From: Halobacillus sp. Marseille-Q1614
GTDB taxonomy: Bacteria > Bacillota > Bacilli > Bacillales > Halobacillaceae
Reading direction: 5' to 3'
DNA: 64,000 bases
Assembly: GCF_902809865.1 (NCBI RefSeq)
Contig: NZ_CADDWH010000001.1
Location: forward strand, 2,046,001 to 2,110,000
Shown one piece after another: positions 19,677 through 28,480 of the stretch. Below the pieces are notes generated by a model. That model was not told where the DNA came from and made no database searches. It worked only from the letters and a program-made list of their open reading frames with translations. Both the position numbers and the translations under genes were made by a program. Numbering within the stretch: the stretch's first letter is position 1; every line of letters begins with the position of its first letter.

Positions 19677-20492
19677 ATGGAAAGATGGTACTTTGTCGAT
19701 TCAGGGCATCTGACACCTGCTTTGAACATGGCTTTAGATGAAGCTCTTATGAATTGGCACAGTGAAGGAAAGATCCCCCCTGTCCTGCGTTTCTATGGAT
19801 GGAAACCCGCTGGACTTTCCGTCGGCTATTTTCAAAAAGTGAAGGGAAAAATTGACCTTGAAGCAGTAAATCGAAATGGATATCAGCTCGTAAGAAGGCA
19901 GACAGGAGGAAGAGCTGTACTGCATGACGATGAATTAACCTACAGCGTCATCGTTTCCGAATCCCACCCTGATATGCCTGCCTCCGTTAAAGAAGCATAC
20001 CTCGTCATCTCCCAGGGCTTGCTAGAAGGCTTTAAAGAATTGAATATCCCTGCAGACTTTGCGATCCCTGAAGAAAAGTTAGGGACAACCGGTTCAGCCG
20101 TCTGTTTTGAGGAACCTTCCTGGTATGAATTAATTGTCGATGAAAAAAAAGCGGCTGGAAGCGCACAGACAAGGAAAAAAGGGGTTATCCTCCAGCACGG
20201 TTCGATCCCGATCAATGTTGACGAATCGAAGCTTTTTGATATGTTTATATATAAGAATGAACGTATTAAGCAGCGGGCCCGTGAAGCTTTTGGCGACAAG
20301 GCCGTTTCCATTAACCATATTTTAGAGACTCCTGTCAGTTTTGAAGATACAAAAGCCGCGTTTAAAAACGGATTTGAAAAAGGCCTCAATATTGAACTTA
20401 AACCTTTTCAATTAACAGACGAGCAGTGGGCTGAAGTAGAAGGTTTGGCACAGAATAAATATGCGACTGATGAGTGGAACTTTTCCAGATAA
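19677..20492 (+). CDS. lipM: Octanoyltransferase LipM
   Basis: A 271-aa member of the LplA/LipB cofactor transferase fold that moves octanoate from acyl carrier protein to GcvH, the first step of lipoate synthesis in bacilli. Hallmarks are [19 protein letters not shown] (residues 73-91), the [11 protein letters not shown] motif with the acyl-accepting cysteine C143, and [20 protein letters not shown]. Length and order match B. subtilis LipM throughout. Start ATG at 19677 follows GAAGGTC. The downstream lipA begins 18 bp after the stop, so the two consecutive steps are in one operon. Confidence 0.93.
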   Translation: MERWYFVDSGHLTPALNMALDEALMNWHSEGKIPPVLRFYGWKPAGLSVGYFQKVKGKIDLEAVNRNGYQLVRRQTGGRAVLHDDELTYSVIVSESHPDMPASVKEAYLVISQGLLEGFKELNIPADFAIPEEKLGTTGSAVCFEEPSWYELIVDEKKAAGSAQTRKKGVILQHGSIPINVDESKLFDMFIYKNERIKQRAREAFGDKAVSINHILETPVSFEDTKAAFKNGFEKGLNIELKPFQLTDEQWAEVEGLAQNKYATDEWNFSR

Positions 20493-20509
20493 AAAAAGGA
20501 GTGAGCGAA

Positions 20510-21457
20510 TTGGCTAAAAAAGACGAGTACATAAGAAAACCGGATTGGCTCAAAATTAAAATCAATACGAATAAATCCTACACAGGTTTAAAAAAATTAA
20601 TGCGCGAAAAGAAACTGAATACCGTATGTGAGGAAGCACGCTGTCCCAACATTCACGAATGCTGGAGTGAACGTAAAACAGCGACTTTCATGATCCTTGG
20701 GGATACTTGCACGCGTGGATGCCGCTTCTGCGCAGTTAAAACAGGTCTGCCAAACGAACTGGATTGGGGCGAGCCGGAACGAGTCGCCGAGTCCGTCGAG
20801 ATTATGGGTCTTAAACACGTGGTTGTTACGGCTGTAGCCCGCGATGACTTAAAAGACGGAGGAGCCGCTGTTTTCGCAGAAACAGTGAAAGCCATCCGCC
20901 GCCGTGTACCAGGCTGTACGGTAGAAATCCTGCCGTCTGATATGAAGGGAGATTACGAAAGCCTTCATACGCTGATGTCAGGTGAGCCTGACATTTTCAA
21001 CCACAACATTGAGACGGTCAGACGCTTAACGAAAAAAGTCCGGGCCCGTGCTATGTATGACCGCTCCTTAGAGCTTCTGCGCCGAGTGAAGGAAATCCGT
21101 CCAAATACACCGACAAAATCAAGCATTATGGTCGGTCTTGGTGAAACCAAAGAAGAAATCATTCAGGCTATGGATGACCTTTTAGCCCACAATGTAGATA
21201 TCATGACAATCGGACAATATTTACAGCCAACGAAGAAGCACTTAAACGTCGAGCGCTATTACCACCCGGATGAATTTGAAGAACTTAGGAAAATTGCCAT
21301 GGAAAAAGGCTTCAGGCACTGTGAAGCCGGTCCAATGGTACGCTCTTCTTATCATGCTGATGAGCAGGTAAATGAAACCTCTGCCCAGCGACGCATTAAG
21401 TACATGCAGGGTTATGAGTCTCAAGGGGATAAATTAGAAGACAACGTTACTTTTTAG
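20510..21457 (+). CDS. lipA: Lipoyl synthase (radical SAM)
   Basis: A 315-aa radical SAM enzyme that inserts two sulfurs into protein-bound octanoate to make lipoate. The auxiliary 4Fe-4S cluster ligands are C40, C45 and C51 ([12 protein letters not shown]) and the radical SAM ligands C67, C71 and C74 (CTRGCRFC). The start is TTG at 20510 with AAAGGAGT eight bases upstream; this yields an N-terminus aligned to B. subtilis LipA (AKKDE). An ATG at 20474 is in frame but lies inside lipM and has no ribosome site. It forms an operon with lipM. Confidence 0.96.
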   Translation: MAKKDEYIRKPDWLKIKINTNKSYTGLKKLMREKKLNTVCEEARCPNIHECWSERKTATFMILGDTCTRGCRFCAVKTGLPNELDWGEPERVAESVEIMGLKHVVVTAVARDDLKDGGAAVFAETVKAIRRRVPGCTVEILPSDMKGDYESLHTLMSGEPDIFNHNIETVRRLTKKVRARAMYDRSLELLRRVKEIRPNTPTKSSIMVGLGETKEEIIQAMDDLLAHNVDIMTIGQYLQPTKKHLNVERYYHPDEFEELRKIAMEKGFRHCEAGPMVRSSYHADEQVNETSAQRRIKYMQGYESQGDKLEDNVTF

Positions 21458-21462
21458 TCCAT

Positions 21463-21494
21463 AGAAAAAGCCGCCTTAAAAGGCGGCTTTTTTT
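21463..21494. terminator. Bidirectional terminator between lipA and the lipoprotein gene
   Basis: AAAAAGCCGCCTT-AA-AAGGCGGCTTTTT, with T runs for both converging transcripts. Confidence 0.9.
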
Positions 21495-22167
21495 ACTCTT
21501 CAACAGCAGATTCCGTTTCTTGTTTATCTATATTCTCTTCATTTCCTTCTTCATCAGATTCATCTTCACCAGAATCTGAACCCTGGTCTTCTTTCTTTTC
21601 TTCTTTTGGTTCTATTTCCTCGTCTGGCTCTTTATCTTTTCTTGATTCTTCTTCCTTATCCGTTTCTTGGTCAGTCTCAGCTTTTGGAGGATTTTCTTTT
21701 TGCTTTTCGGAAGCTTTCTCTTCATTGGCTGGTTTATCACCAGACGTAGACGTACTGCCTGTACCAGAGGAGCCGGAACTTCTCGATAATGAAGGGGATG
21801 AAGAGCTTGAAGCCGGTGGAGTGTATGTATAACTGCTTTCTCTCTCACTTTCAGCAGGCTGCTCCATAAAATAATCCTGCTTAAGAGCTTCTTCTTCTGC
21901 CAATTCCTCTTCTTGATGCTGATCTTCTTCCTTCGCTTCGGCTAATACCTTCTCGACATGCACGAAGTTATTCTCCGGTATTTCCCCTTCTATTTCTTTA
22001 TTAGTGATGATCTCCGGTCCTTCTTCGTCATCGATCTCAGCTTCGCCCAGCTGCTGTATCGTAATTTTGATCGGTTCTGTACCGGCCGCTTCACTGCTTT
22101 TGCCGCCGCATGCAGCCAGCAGGAAACCTGTCAAAAATAATAACATCACAGGAAAAATGCCCCTCAT
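21493..22167 (-). CDS. Acidic low-complexity lipoprotein, function unknown
   Basis: A 224-aa predicted lipoprotein. The first 20 residues form a signal peptide with lipobox LLAAC (lipidated C20). The mature part is very acidic, rich in Glu, Asp, Ser and Lys, and probably disordered, with a Ser-rich tract (about residues 117-145) and Lys/Glu-rich tail. No enzymatic domain is recognisable. Likely anchored on the outer face of the membrane; high acidity is common in exported proteins of halophilic bacilli. Nothing links it to the neighbours. Confidence 0.7.
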   Translation of the reverse strand: MRGIFPVMLLFLTGFLLAACGGKSSEAAGTEPIKITIQQLGEAEIDDEEGPEIITNKEIEGEIPENNFVHVEKVLAEAKEEDQHQEEELAEEEALKQDYFMEQPAESERESSYTYTPPASSSSSPSLSRSSGSSGTGSTSTSGDKPANEEKASEKQKENPPKAETDQETDKEEESRKDKEPDEEIEPKEEKKEDQGSDSGEDESDEEGNEENIDKQETESAVEE

Positions 22168-22252
22168 TCTAACGACTCTCCTTTTAACCGGTTTATGTAA
22201 AAATATGCTGGAATATGTAAGTTGGAATCATTATACCATAATTCCCATAAGG

Positions 22253-22278
22253 AAAAGACCGCATGAAGCGGTCTTTTC
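22253..22278 (-). terminator. Intrinsic terminator of the Gly/Tyr-rich protein gene
   Basis: AAAAGACCGC-TTCAT-GCGGTCTTTT on the minus strand, just past the stop codon at 22282. Confidence 0.75.
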
Positions 22279-22281
22279 TTT

Positions 22282-22533
22282 TTACCAGTAATATCCGTAC
22301 GGGTTATAAGGGGGTCCTGGCTGGCCATAGTAAGGCGGGGGATAACCGCCATACCCTCCTCCATATAATAGGGGTGGAAGAGCGCTTCCTATGAAACCGC
22401 CGAGAAGTCCACCGACAAATGGGCCTCCGAAGAACCCTCCGAAGAATCGATCTTCTTCCTCATAGTAATACGGATCTGCCGTGCGTTCATCAAACTCAGC
22501 ATAAGGACCGTATTGGTAGTGGTCAGGTAGCAT
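22282..22533 (-). CDS. Small Gly/Tyr/Pro-rich protein, spore-coat-like composition
   Basis: An 83-aa protein with an acidic N-terminus, a central glycine zipper (FFGGPFVGGLLGGFIGSAL, residues about 34-52) and a Tyr/Gly/Pro-rich tail ending in NPYGYYW. It has a strong ribosome site (GGAGGGAAC) and its own terminator, which supports a real gene. The composition resembles small spore-coat or surface proteins, and the glycine zipper could insert in a membrane. I do not recognise a named family. Confidence 0.65.
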   Translation of the reverse strand: MLPDHYQYGPYAEFDERTADPYYYEEEDRFFGGFFGGPFVGGLLGGFIGSALPPLLYGGGYGGYPPPYYGQPGPPYNPYGYYW

Positions 22534-22647
22534 TGGGTTCCCTCCGTTAAAAAGACATGGGGTATTTACCTACATTTCAACATATGTGTAATCCGTACTT
22601 AATGTATGGGCGAAAACCCTGTCCCTGTTTAATTTTAGAAAAGCGCA

Positions 22648-22676
22648 TTCACATTGTTAAGTAAATAAGGTATAAT
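22648..22676 (+). promoter_or_regulatory. Strong SigmaA promoter of the 31-aa peptide gene
   Basis: TTCACA (22648-22653), a 17-bp spacer and a perfect TATAAT (22671-22676), 53 bp before the start codon. Confidence 0.7.
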
Positions 22677-22728
22677 AATTACCATCAATGCTTGTCTGTA
22701 TGGATTACATAAAGGAGGCTGAAATTCC

Positions 22729-22824
22729 ATGAAATTAACGTTAATTATCTTTGTGTGCGTCGCATACTTAGTTTCCATTTTCTCTGCAGGTTATGATACG
22801 AAACCGGGACGTCCAAGAAAATAA
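22729..22824 (+). CDS. 31-aa single-span membrane peptide
   Basis: A short ORF starting MKLTLIIFVCVAYLVSIFSA and ending with a positively charged tail KPGRPRK. AAAGGAGG lies ten bases before the ATG, a near-consensus promoter precedes it, and a terminator hairpin follows at once, so the unit is a complete small transcript. About residues 2-20 form one membrane helix with the basic tail probably cytoplasmic. The size is that of bacillar small membrane proteins or type I toxins, but no antitoxin RNA was identified. Function unknown. Confidence 0.65.
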   Translation: MKLTLIIFVCVAYLVSIFSAGYDTKPGRPRK

Positions 22825-22830
22825 TAAAAG

Positions 22831-22867
22831 CAAAATCGCACCTCTTTATAAGAGATGCGATTTTTTA
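22831..22867. terminator. Bidirectional terminator
   Basis: AAAATCGCACCTCTT and AAGAGATGCGATTTTTT pair around a short loop. It serves the 31-aa peptide gene on the plus strand and trmL on the minus strand. Confidence 0.8.
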
Positions 22868-23341
22868 TTTGATCATATTAGGAAAGCCTTGCTGCTTGAG
22901 AACGTCAAAGATGATGATGGAAGCCGTATTCGATAAGTTCAGAGACCTGACCTTATCAGTCATTGGAATGCGAAGACAACGGTCCTCAAGGCCCGTAAGA
23001 AGACTCTTAGGAATACCGTCCGTTTCTCTTCCAAATACAAAGAACCACGACTTCTCCGTATCGCTGAAATCAAAATCAGCATAGGATTTAGTTCCGAAAT
23101 TCTCAATATAAAAGAATTCTCCATCAGGATACTTTTCGTACAGCTCCTCGATGGAATCATAATAATGAATGGTCACATCATGCCAATAATCCAAACCTGC
23201 GCGCCTAAGCATCTTATCATCAGTGGAAAACCCTAAAGGACGAATGAGATGCAGTTCTGCGTTGGTCGCTAAACACGTTCGTGCGATATTTCCGGTGTTT
23301 GCAGGAATTTCAGGCTGAAATAAGACAATATGATTTGCCAT
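22865..23341 (-). CDS. trmL: tRNA (cytidine(34)-2'-O)-methyltransferase
   Basis: A 158-aa SPOUT methyltransferase of the TrmL/CspR family, which methylates the wobble-base ribose of tRNA-Leu species. It has HIVLFQPEIPANTGNIARTC at the N-terminus and the SAM-binding knot motifs FVFGRETDG and IPM..VRSLNLSNTASI at the C-terminus. ATG at 23341 follows GAGGTG at ideal distance; a GTG three codons upstream overlaps that site. It appears to be transcribed alone. Confidence 0.93.
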   Translation of the reverse strand: MANHIVLFQPEIPANTGNIARTCLATNAELHLIRPLGFSTDDKMLRRAGLDYWHDVTIHYYDSIEELYEKYPDGEFFYIENFGTKSYADFDFSDTEKSWFFVFGRETDGIPKSLLTGLEDRCLRIPMTDKVRSLNLSNTASIIIFDVLKQQGFPNMIK

Positions 23342-23391
23342 GTTCTTCACCTCAATTACACTTAGTCAACTAGACTATTATACCATACTTA

Positions 23392-24246
23392 TCAACCGCC
23401 AATTTTAAAAAATTTATACTTGATATTCGGTGTGTAGGCCGTTGAATCTTCATACTTCCAGTAACGCTGCCGGCTGTTTGTAGTATGAGCGTTCACCAGG
23501 GGTTCCCCTTCGCTGTCTTTACTTACGACAATAGTGGTATGGTCATAGCGCCCATCCCCTTCAAAATCATAGCAGATGACATCTCCAGGCGACAGCTCAT
23601 CGGCTGACTGCACTTCAATTGCCACTAATCCTTTTCTTGCACCGCTTAAATACCAGCGCATCGCATTGGCCACTGTCCAGCTGTAACTCCATGTCTTGCC
23701 TCCATACCACCAGCCTTTGCCTCGGTGCGGATGCCCCCACACAGGTGCCCCGCCGGCTCGTAAGCATTGGGAAATGTAGTTCGTACAGTTATTTTCAAAA
23801 TTCATGTAAGCCGGATTATAGCTGTCCCACCACTGCTCCGCATACCGGACAGCCTCTCTGCGGTCATAATTAAAACGAGAAACTTCATTCCCTGCTTCTT
23901 CAAAAAAAGGCAGGGCCTCTATACTTCTATCACTAATATTTTTTTCGGTAATGGTCATATTTTCAATCAGCTGATTATGTTCAATTCGGCCGCGGCAGGA
24001 GTAAATGCCTTCTTCTACATAAGAACGTGCGCCGTCTTTCACGTAAAGACGAATGGCTAATAAGTAGCTCCTTTCATCTACCGCTTCATATGTAACTCTA
24101 TGATAAGGGATGATATGAAAGGTAGCCTGACTCACGCGGCTTCCCCTCTCTCTCATTCCTTCTATCTTTCGGGCAAGCCACTGTTCTTCCTGCTGCTCAG
24201 GTAAGTTATTTAGGATTTCATTCCAGTACGATTTAATTATATCCAT
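23392..24246 (-). CDS. Putative amidase-domain protein (Amidase_6 type)
   Basis: A 284-aa protein whose C-terminal half (about 130-280) looks like the putative amidase domain PF12671. The motif NCTNYISQCL carries the likely nucleophile C154, and YDHTTIV gives H236. The N-terminal half is a charged region without a known domain. There is no signal peptide, so it is cytosolic, or spore-associated. Start ATG at 24246 follows GGAGGA. The papain-like fold suggests peptide or amide hydrolysis; the substrate is unknown. Confidence 0.75.
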   Translation of the reverse strand: MDIIKSYWNEILNNLPEQQEEQWLARKIEGMRERGSRVSQATFHIIPYHRVTYEAVDERSYLLAIRLYVKDGARSYVEEGIYSCRGRIEHNQLIENMTITEKNISDRSIEALPFFEEAGNEVSRFNYDRREAVRYAEQWWDSYNPAYMNFENNCTNYISQCLRAGGAPVWGHPHRGKGWWYGGKTWSYSWTVANAMRWYLSGARKGLVAIEVQSADELSPGDVICYDFEGDGRYDHTTIVVSKDSEGEPLVNAHTTNSRQRYWKYEDSTAYTPNIKYKFFKIGG

Positions 24247-24294
24247 GTCGTCTCCTCCTCTCTTCCACTATATGAAAGAGGAAAACAATCCATA

Positions 24295-24320
24295 CAAAAA
24301 ACTCCTCTATACCAAAGGAG
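24295..24320 (-). terminator. Terminator-like hairpin upstream of the amidase gene
   Basis: AACTCCTTTGG..AGAGGAGTT followed by TTTTG on the minus strand, although no gene on that strand is apparent just before it. Confidence 0.55.
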
Positions 24321-24334
24321 TTCAGTGTGCAGAG

Positions 24335-24470
24335 AAAATCCGTTTTTTTGCTTCAGGAGCGAAGACATCCGCTTTTTAGCGGCCCCACATGACGCGGGGT
24401 CGTTCGATGTTGGTAAATGATGTGCCGAAATTAACCGAACTTCATTTATTAAAAAGCCTCCTAGCGAAAC
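24335..24470. repeat. Dispersed intergenic repeat, copy B
   Basis: It contains GGGTCGTTCGATGTT and GATGTGCCGAAATTAA, the block shared with 1561-1598, and the hairpin CCGCTTTTTAGCGG with GCCCCACATGACGCGGGG. Part of it recurs at 39690. The 448-bp gap between the amidase gene and ogt also carries two terminators; ORFs through the repeat lack ribosome sites. Confidence 0.6.
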
Positions 24471-24665
24471 CCGCGCTTTAGTGTCTTGGATCGCCCGCTT
24501 GTGGTGCACGGGGCTCGCGGTATTCTCTCTGGACCTTCTTCCATCGTGCTCACCTTTGGAAGATGGAGGGCAATCAGTCTCACCATTTTCATTTCATTAT
24601 GTCGTCTTTTCCTGGATTGAAATAAAGAATCACCTTTTCTAATAACAAACAAAAACACCGAACAA

Positions 24666-24696
24666 ATAAAAAACTCCCTCTTCAAGAGAGGGAGTT
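24666..24696 (-). terminator. Intrinsic terminator of ogt
   Basis: AACTCCCTCT-CTTGA-AGAGGGAGTT followed by TTTTATTTG on the minus strand. The stem reaches into the end of the gene. Confidence 0.8.
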
Positions 24697-25243
24697 ACAT
24701 ATTGGCTTTGATTAACTCATGTTTTGATTCGTGCTGTAAAAGTTTCTGCTTTCTTTCCAAGCCGCCCGCATAACCGACCAGCTTGCCATTACTTCCAATC
24801 ACCCGGTGACAAGGAACAAGAATCATAAAGGGATTGCTGTTGACGGCCCCGCCAACAGCCCGGACGGACTTCTCAGCCTGGAGGGCTATCGCAATATCTT
24901 TATACGACCTCGTTTCCCCAATCGGGATGAGCTGTAACAATGCCCGCCACACCCTTTTCTGAAAAGGAGTCCCATAACAAATAAGCGGGACTGAAAAGGA
25001 GTCACGCTCTTGTTTAAAGTATTCGCGAAGCTCTCTTGTCGTCTGCTGAATGATACAGTGATCGGCCTGGTGTTTAAATGAGCTTTTCATCAAGTGCTTT
25101 TTTGTCCAGTTTTGGTAAAAAGCAAGATGTTCTTCAATGGATCCGTAATCTACTCGCAGAACCCCTTCATCATTGGCCAAAATCGTAAGCTGGCCGACAG
25201 GAGTATCCACAACATCGTAGTAGAGCGTTGTTTGGTAGCTCAT
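24695..25243 (-). CDS. ogt: Methylated-DNA--[protein]-cysteine S-methyltransferase
   Basis: A 182-aa suicide DNA-repair protein that takes the methyl group from O6-methylguanine onto C145 in PCHRVIG. It also shows the helix-turn-helix region PFQKRVWRALLQLIPIGETRSY and the VRAVGGAVNSNPF loop. The length matches the single-domain Ogt/AdaB type, with no Ada-type regulatory domain. It is monocistronic with its own terminator. ATG at 25243 follows AAGAAGGG. Confidence 0.92.
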   Translation of the reverse strand: MSYQTTLYYDVVDTPVGQLTILANDEGVLRVDYGSIEEHLAFYQNWTKKHLMKSSFKHQADHCIIQQTTRELREYFKQERDSFSVPLICYGTPFQKRVWRALLQLIPIGETRSYKDIAIALQAEKSVRAVGGAVNSNPFMILVPCHRVIGSNGKLVGYAGGLERKQKLLQHESKHELIKANM

Positions 25244-25311
25244 ATAAAATCCCTTCTTAACTGTTTTTTCTATTATACAAAATCTAGTATATTCTGAAAA
25301 GCTTATTTTGA

Positions 25312-26445
25312 TTATGCTTCCTGAAAATTCAATCCTTTGTCCATCTCAGCAAGCACCTCTTTATCTTCTTCCTTCTCATAAGCTTTTCGGATCGCATCAT
25401 AACATTCATCCGTGCCGATTTTTCCTAATGAATAAGCCGCTGTTCCCCTGATCACAGGACGAGGGTCGTGCTTCATCAGCCGGATCAATTCGTCTACTGC
25501 CGCTATTTCTTTATAGTGACCAAGTGCCAGGATCGCGTTACGCTGAATCGGCTTTTTCCCCCGCCAGGAACCAGACATCGGTCCAAACGTTTCTTTGAAC
25601 TCCCGGTTAGAGAGTGACAGCAATGGGATTAATCGCGGCTTAACAATTTCCGGATCCGGCTCAAATGCTTCGTGGTTATGAAAATCCATGCCTTTATTTT
25701 TCGGGCAGACGGTCTGGCACGTATCACATCCATATAACCGGTTTCCAATTTTCGTTCGGAACTCTTCAGGCAGGAAATCCTTCGTTTGAGTTAAAAAAGC
25801 AATACAGCGCTGGGCGTTAAGCTGCCCGCCCTGTACAAGGGCATCTGTAGGGCACGTATCGACACAGAGGTTACAATCTCCGCAGCTGTCGTCTACCGGC
25901 TCATCAGGTGCAAATGGAATGTTCGTCACCAGTTCCCCTAAATACACGTAGGAGCCAAATTCAGGGGTAATAATGGCACTATTTTTGCCACTAAATCCAA
26001 TACCTGCCCTCTCAGCAACTGCCCGATCCGAAAGCTCCCCTGTATCCACCATTGACTTAAGTTCAACTTCAGGCATTTTTTCCTTTAGAAAAGCTCCGAG
26101 CAAATGCAGCTTTTCTCTAAGGACGTCGTGATAATCCTGTCCCCAGGAAGCCCGCGCAAAAACTCCGCGGCGGTCCCCTCTTTTATTTTTGGGAGCGTCC
26201 TTCAACTTAGAGGGATACGCAAGAGCAATCGAAATAATCGATTGAGCTTCCGGCAATAAGCGTGAAGGCTCGGTCCGCTCTTCCACACTTCCTTTTTCAA
26301 AACCAGATTGATAGCCAAGGTCCTGCTGCTGCTGAAGCCTCGCCTTTAATTCGCCAAATACATCAGCTGAAGCAAAGCCGATCTTATCGATGCCGATTTC
26401 TTTACTATAGGTGATGACTTCTTCTTTAAGTTGATGGTAATCCAC
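25312..26445 (-). CDS. queG: Epoxyqueuosine reductase
   Basis: A 377-aa cobalamin- and iron-sulfur-dependent enzyme that reduces epoxyqueuosine to queuosine in the tRNA anticodon loop. Two ferredoxin-like cluster motifs are present, CGDCNLCVDTCP and CDTCQTVCPKN. The C-terminal part (about 285-370) forms HEAT-like repeats (HDPRPVIRGTAAYSLGKI), as in QueG. The start is a GTG at 26445 with AGGAGG in front. The upstream ABC-class ATPase gene ends 19 bp away, so both are probably in one transcript. A cob(I)alamin adenosyltransferase is encoded at 40.3 kb, though QueG itself uses cobalamin. Confidence 0.94.
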   Translation of the reverse strand: MDYHQLKEEVITYSKEIGIDKIGFASADVFGELKARLQQQQDLGYQSGFEKGSVEERTEPSRLLPEAQSIISIALAYPSKLKDAPKNKRGDRRGVFARASWGQDYHDVLREKLHLLGAFLKEKMPEVELKSMVDTGELSDRAVAERAGIGFSGKNSAIITPEFGSYVYLGELVTNIPFAPDEPVDDSCGDCNLCVDTCPTDALVQGGQLNAQRCIAFLTQTKDFLPEEFRTKIGNRLYGCDTCQTVCPKNKGMDFHNHEAFEPDPEIVKPRLIPLLSLSNREFKETFGPMSGSWRGKKPIQRNAILALGHYKEIAAVDELIRLMKHDPRPVIRGTAAYSLGKIGTDECYDAIRKAYEKEEDKEVLAEMDKGLNFQEA

Positions 26446-26464
26446 CTTGACTACCTCCTTTCAT

Positions 26465-28171
26465 TTACCGGATATCTTCCACCTTCGCTGTCCGGATCCG
26501 GTTTAAGGCGGCCGCAATTTCAAATCTGCGCGGTCTCGCTAATTCTCCTGGATGCTGATCCTTAAATGGAGCTATTGAAGCGAGGCCGTCTTGGTCAAAC
26601 TGTCTTTCTATTTCGTCAAGAAGCTGAGAAAGAGACTGCTGCTTTTTCAAAGCTCCCTTTTTATATAAATGCATAAGCAAATCTGCAATAACTCTTGTCT
26701 GAGATGCGTCAACGAGCTGTTCCACCCCATCCAGTGTGATTTCAGATGCACCCATTAAAATCGATGTTTTGCCTTTAGCCTGTACCTTTTCTTTTTTACC
26801 TTTACGCGGCTGGATCGAAGCATGCTTATAATGCCTGGAAGGCAGATCTCCAAAAGATGCGCTTAACTTCTGGCGCTGGCTGGGATATCGCTCTGCAATT
26901 TCCTTCGCTCTTTCCGTCACGTTGTAAGGAACATATTGATCCATCATGATGACATCATCAGCTTCTGTAAAGTAATCACCGGAGCCTCCCATAACGAGGA
27001 TCGTAGAAACATCAAGCTCACCACGCAAGCTTCTTATTTTATCAATAAACGGAGTAATCGGTTCTTTTTCCTGCACGACAAGCTCCTGCATGCGTTCATC
27101 ACGAATCATGAAATTCGTGGCGCTTGTATCTTCGTCAATAAGCAGTGTTTCTGCACCGGCTTCTAAAGCTTCAATGACATTAGCTGCTTGAGACGTACTG
27201 CCACTGGCGTTCTCTGTTGAAAACTTCGCCGTGTCTGCTCCGCCTGGAAGATTTTTTATAAAAGGAGAAATGTCTACATTCGTTACCTGACGGCCATCTT
27301 CTGCTCTTACTTTAACAGCCGTAGGATCCGTTAGGACATATTCGCGTCCATCTCCTTTAATATGAGGATACACGCCGCGTTCAATCGCATTCAACAGGGT
27401 ACTTTTTCCATGATAGCCTCCGCCTGCAATTAAGACAATTCCTTTATGAATGCCCATGCCTGTCAGCGGCTCGTCCCTATGCGGAACGTCAATGGTGATT
27501 CGATTCTCCTCAGGACTTTGAAAAGGGACCGCACCTTTCATCGGACGGTCACTTATCCCGCTCGCACGCGGTAAAATCGAGTCATCTGCAATAAAGGAAA
27601 TGAAGTTCTCTTCTTTCATCTTTGCCAAAATAGCATCATGCTGATCCGCTAAATGAACAAATTCCCAAATTTCATCGTCCTTAATGGATAAGACAGATTC
27701 TTTAATTACGTTTGGCAAAACAGTAAAAAAAAGCTTGTCTGCTTCTTTTCCGTTAATCCGGCGGCCATTAGCAGGCAAACCTACTGTCAAACAAACCGTT
27801 GTATGATCGCCGTCAATACTTACTGCCGTTCGCTCTAAAATTTCCTGCTGCGGCCGGTCAATAGATACTATCCCGCTTTTACCCGATCCCCGCACGTTAG
27901 GACGAGTGTGATTTAACACATCTGCCACCTTACGCGCGATCACGTCCTCTGTATAAACCTTGCGTTTCTTCGTCTCCTTCCACTCCGGAAGAATCGGTTT
28001 TATTTTATTTGGCACCTGGATACGGATTTTTGAAGGAGCCGCAAAGGGATCTCCCTGAACATATTCAATTTTCAACTGATAAGAAGAGAAGGAATAACTC
28101 CCCTGAATTTGTTTATATCCTTTGTAGCTTTTTCCGTCGATTTGCTTCAGTAATAGCTTTAGCTTTTTCAT
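26465..28171 (-). CDS. Predicted ABC-class ATPase (COG3044 type)
   Basis: A 568-aa cytoplasmic protein of the stand-alone ABC-ATPase family (PF09818). The P-loop is GGGYHGKSTLLNAIERG, about residues 250-266, and the Walker B-like segment AETLLIDEDTSATNFMIRD lies near 345. No membrane segment is visible, so it is not a transporter subunit. The biological role of the family is unknown. It is the first gene of a pair with queG; tRNA-Gly lies just upstream. Confidence 0.85.
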   Translation of the reverse strand: MKKLKLLLKQIDGKSYKGYKQIQGSYSFSSYQLKIEYVQGDPFAAPSKIRIQVPNKIKPILPEWKETKKRKVYTEDVIARKVADVLNHTRPNVRGSGKSGIVSIDRPQQEILERTAVSIDGDHTTVCLTVGLPANGRRINGKEADKLFFTVLPNVIKESVLSIKDDEIWEFVHLADQHDAILAKMKEENFISFIADDSILPRASGISDRPMKGAVPFQSPEENRITIDVPHRDEPLTGMGIHKGIVLIAGGGYHGKSTLLNAIERGVYPHIKGDGREYVLTDPTAVKVRAEDGRQVTNVDISPFIKNLPGGADTAKFSTENASGSTSQAANVIEALEAGAETLLIDEDTSATNFMIRDERMQELVVQEKEPITPFIDKIRSLRGELDVSTILVMGGSGDYFTEADDVIMMDQYVPYNVTERAKEIAERYPSQRQKLSASFGDLPSRHYKHASIQPRKGKKEKVQAKGKTSILMGASEITLDGVEQLVDASQTRVIADLLMHLYKKGALKKQQSLSQLLDEIERQFDQDGLASIAPFKDQHPGELARPRRFEIAAALNRIRTAKVEDIR

Positions 28172-28293
28172 GGATTACTTCTCCCTTCCTTCTATTTATA
28201 GTAACTGTACTCATATTAAAAAACGCAATGCTTCGTTTATTATAAAACGAAACACTGCGTTGGTTCACGTAGTAAGGTATAAAAACAATTGAA

Positions 28294-28367
28294 TGGAGCG
28301 GGTGAAGGGAATCGAACCCTCGTCATCAGCTTGGAAGGCTGAGGTTTTACCATTAAACTACACCCGC
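28294..28367 (-). tRNA. tRNA-Gly (anticodon TCC)
   Basis: Complete cloverleaf, 74 nt with encoded CCA. Acceptor GCGGGTG, anticodon loop CTTCCAA, T-loop TTCGATT. It stands alone, and its 5' half is duplicated 144 bp upstream. Confidence 0.95.
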
Positions 28368-28480
28368 ATTTACAAGGCTTCATTAGCTATGTTTTAACAT
28401 GCTTCTTCCTCTACACGTCATTCAAGGAAGTAGGATCCGTCGAAGCAACTCGCAGTTTATTCGGCAGAAGCCCAGCTCGT

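Noticed and set aside
19433..19729. 98-codon ORF on the minus strand between prkA and lipM
   Set aside because: It overlaps the lipM start and promoter on the other strand and includes the GTACC repeats.
24237..24685. Two minus-strand ORFs upstream of the amidase gene
   Set aside because: They run through repeat B and a terminator hairpin, with no supported ribosome site; likely artefacts.
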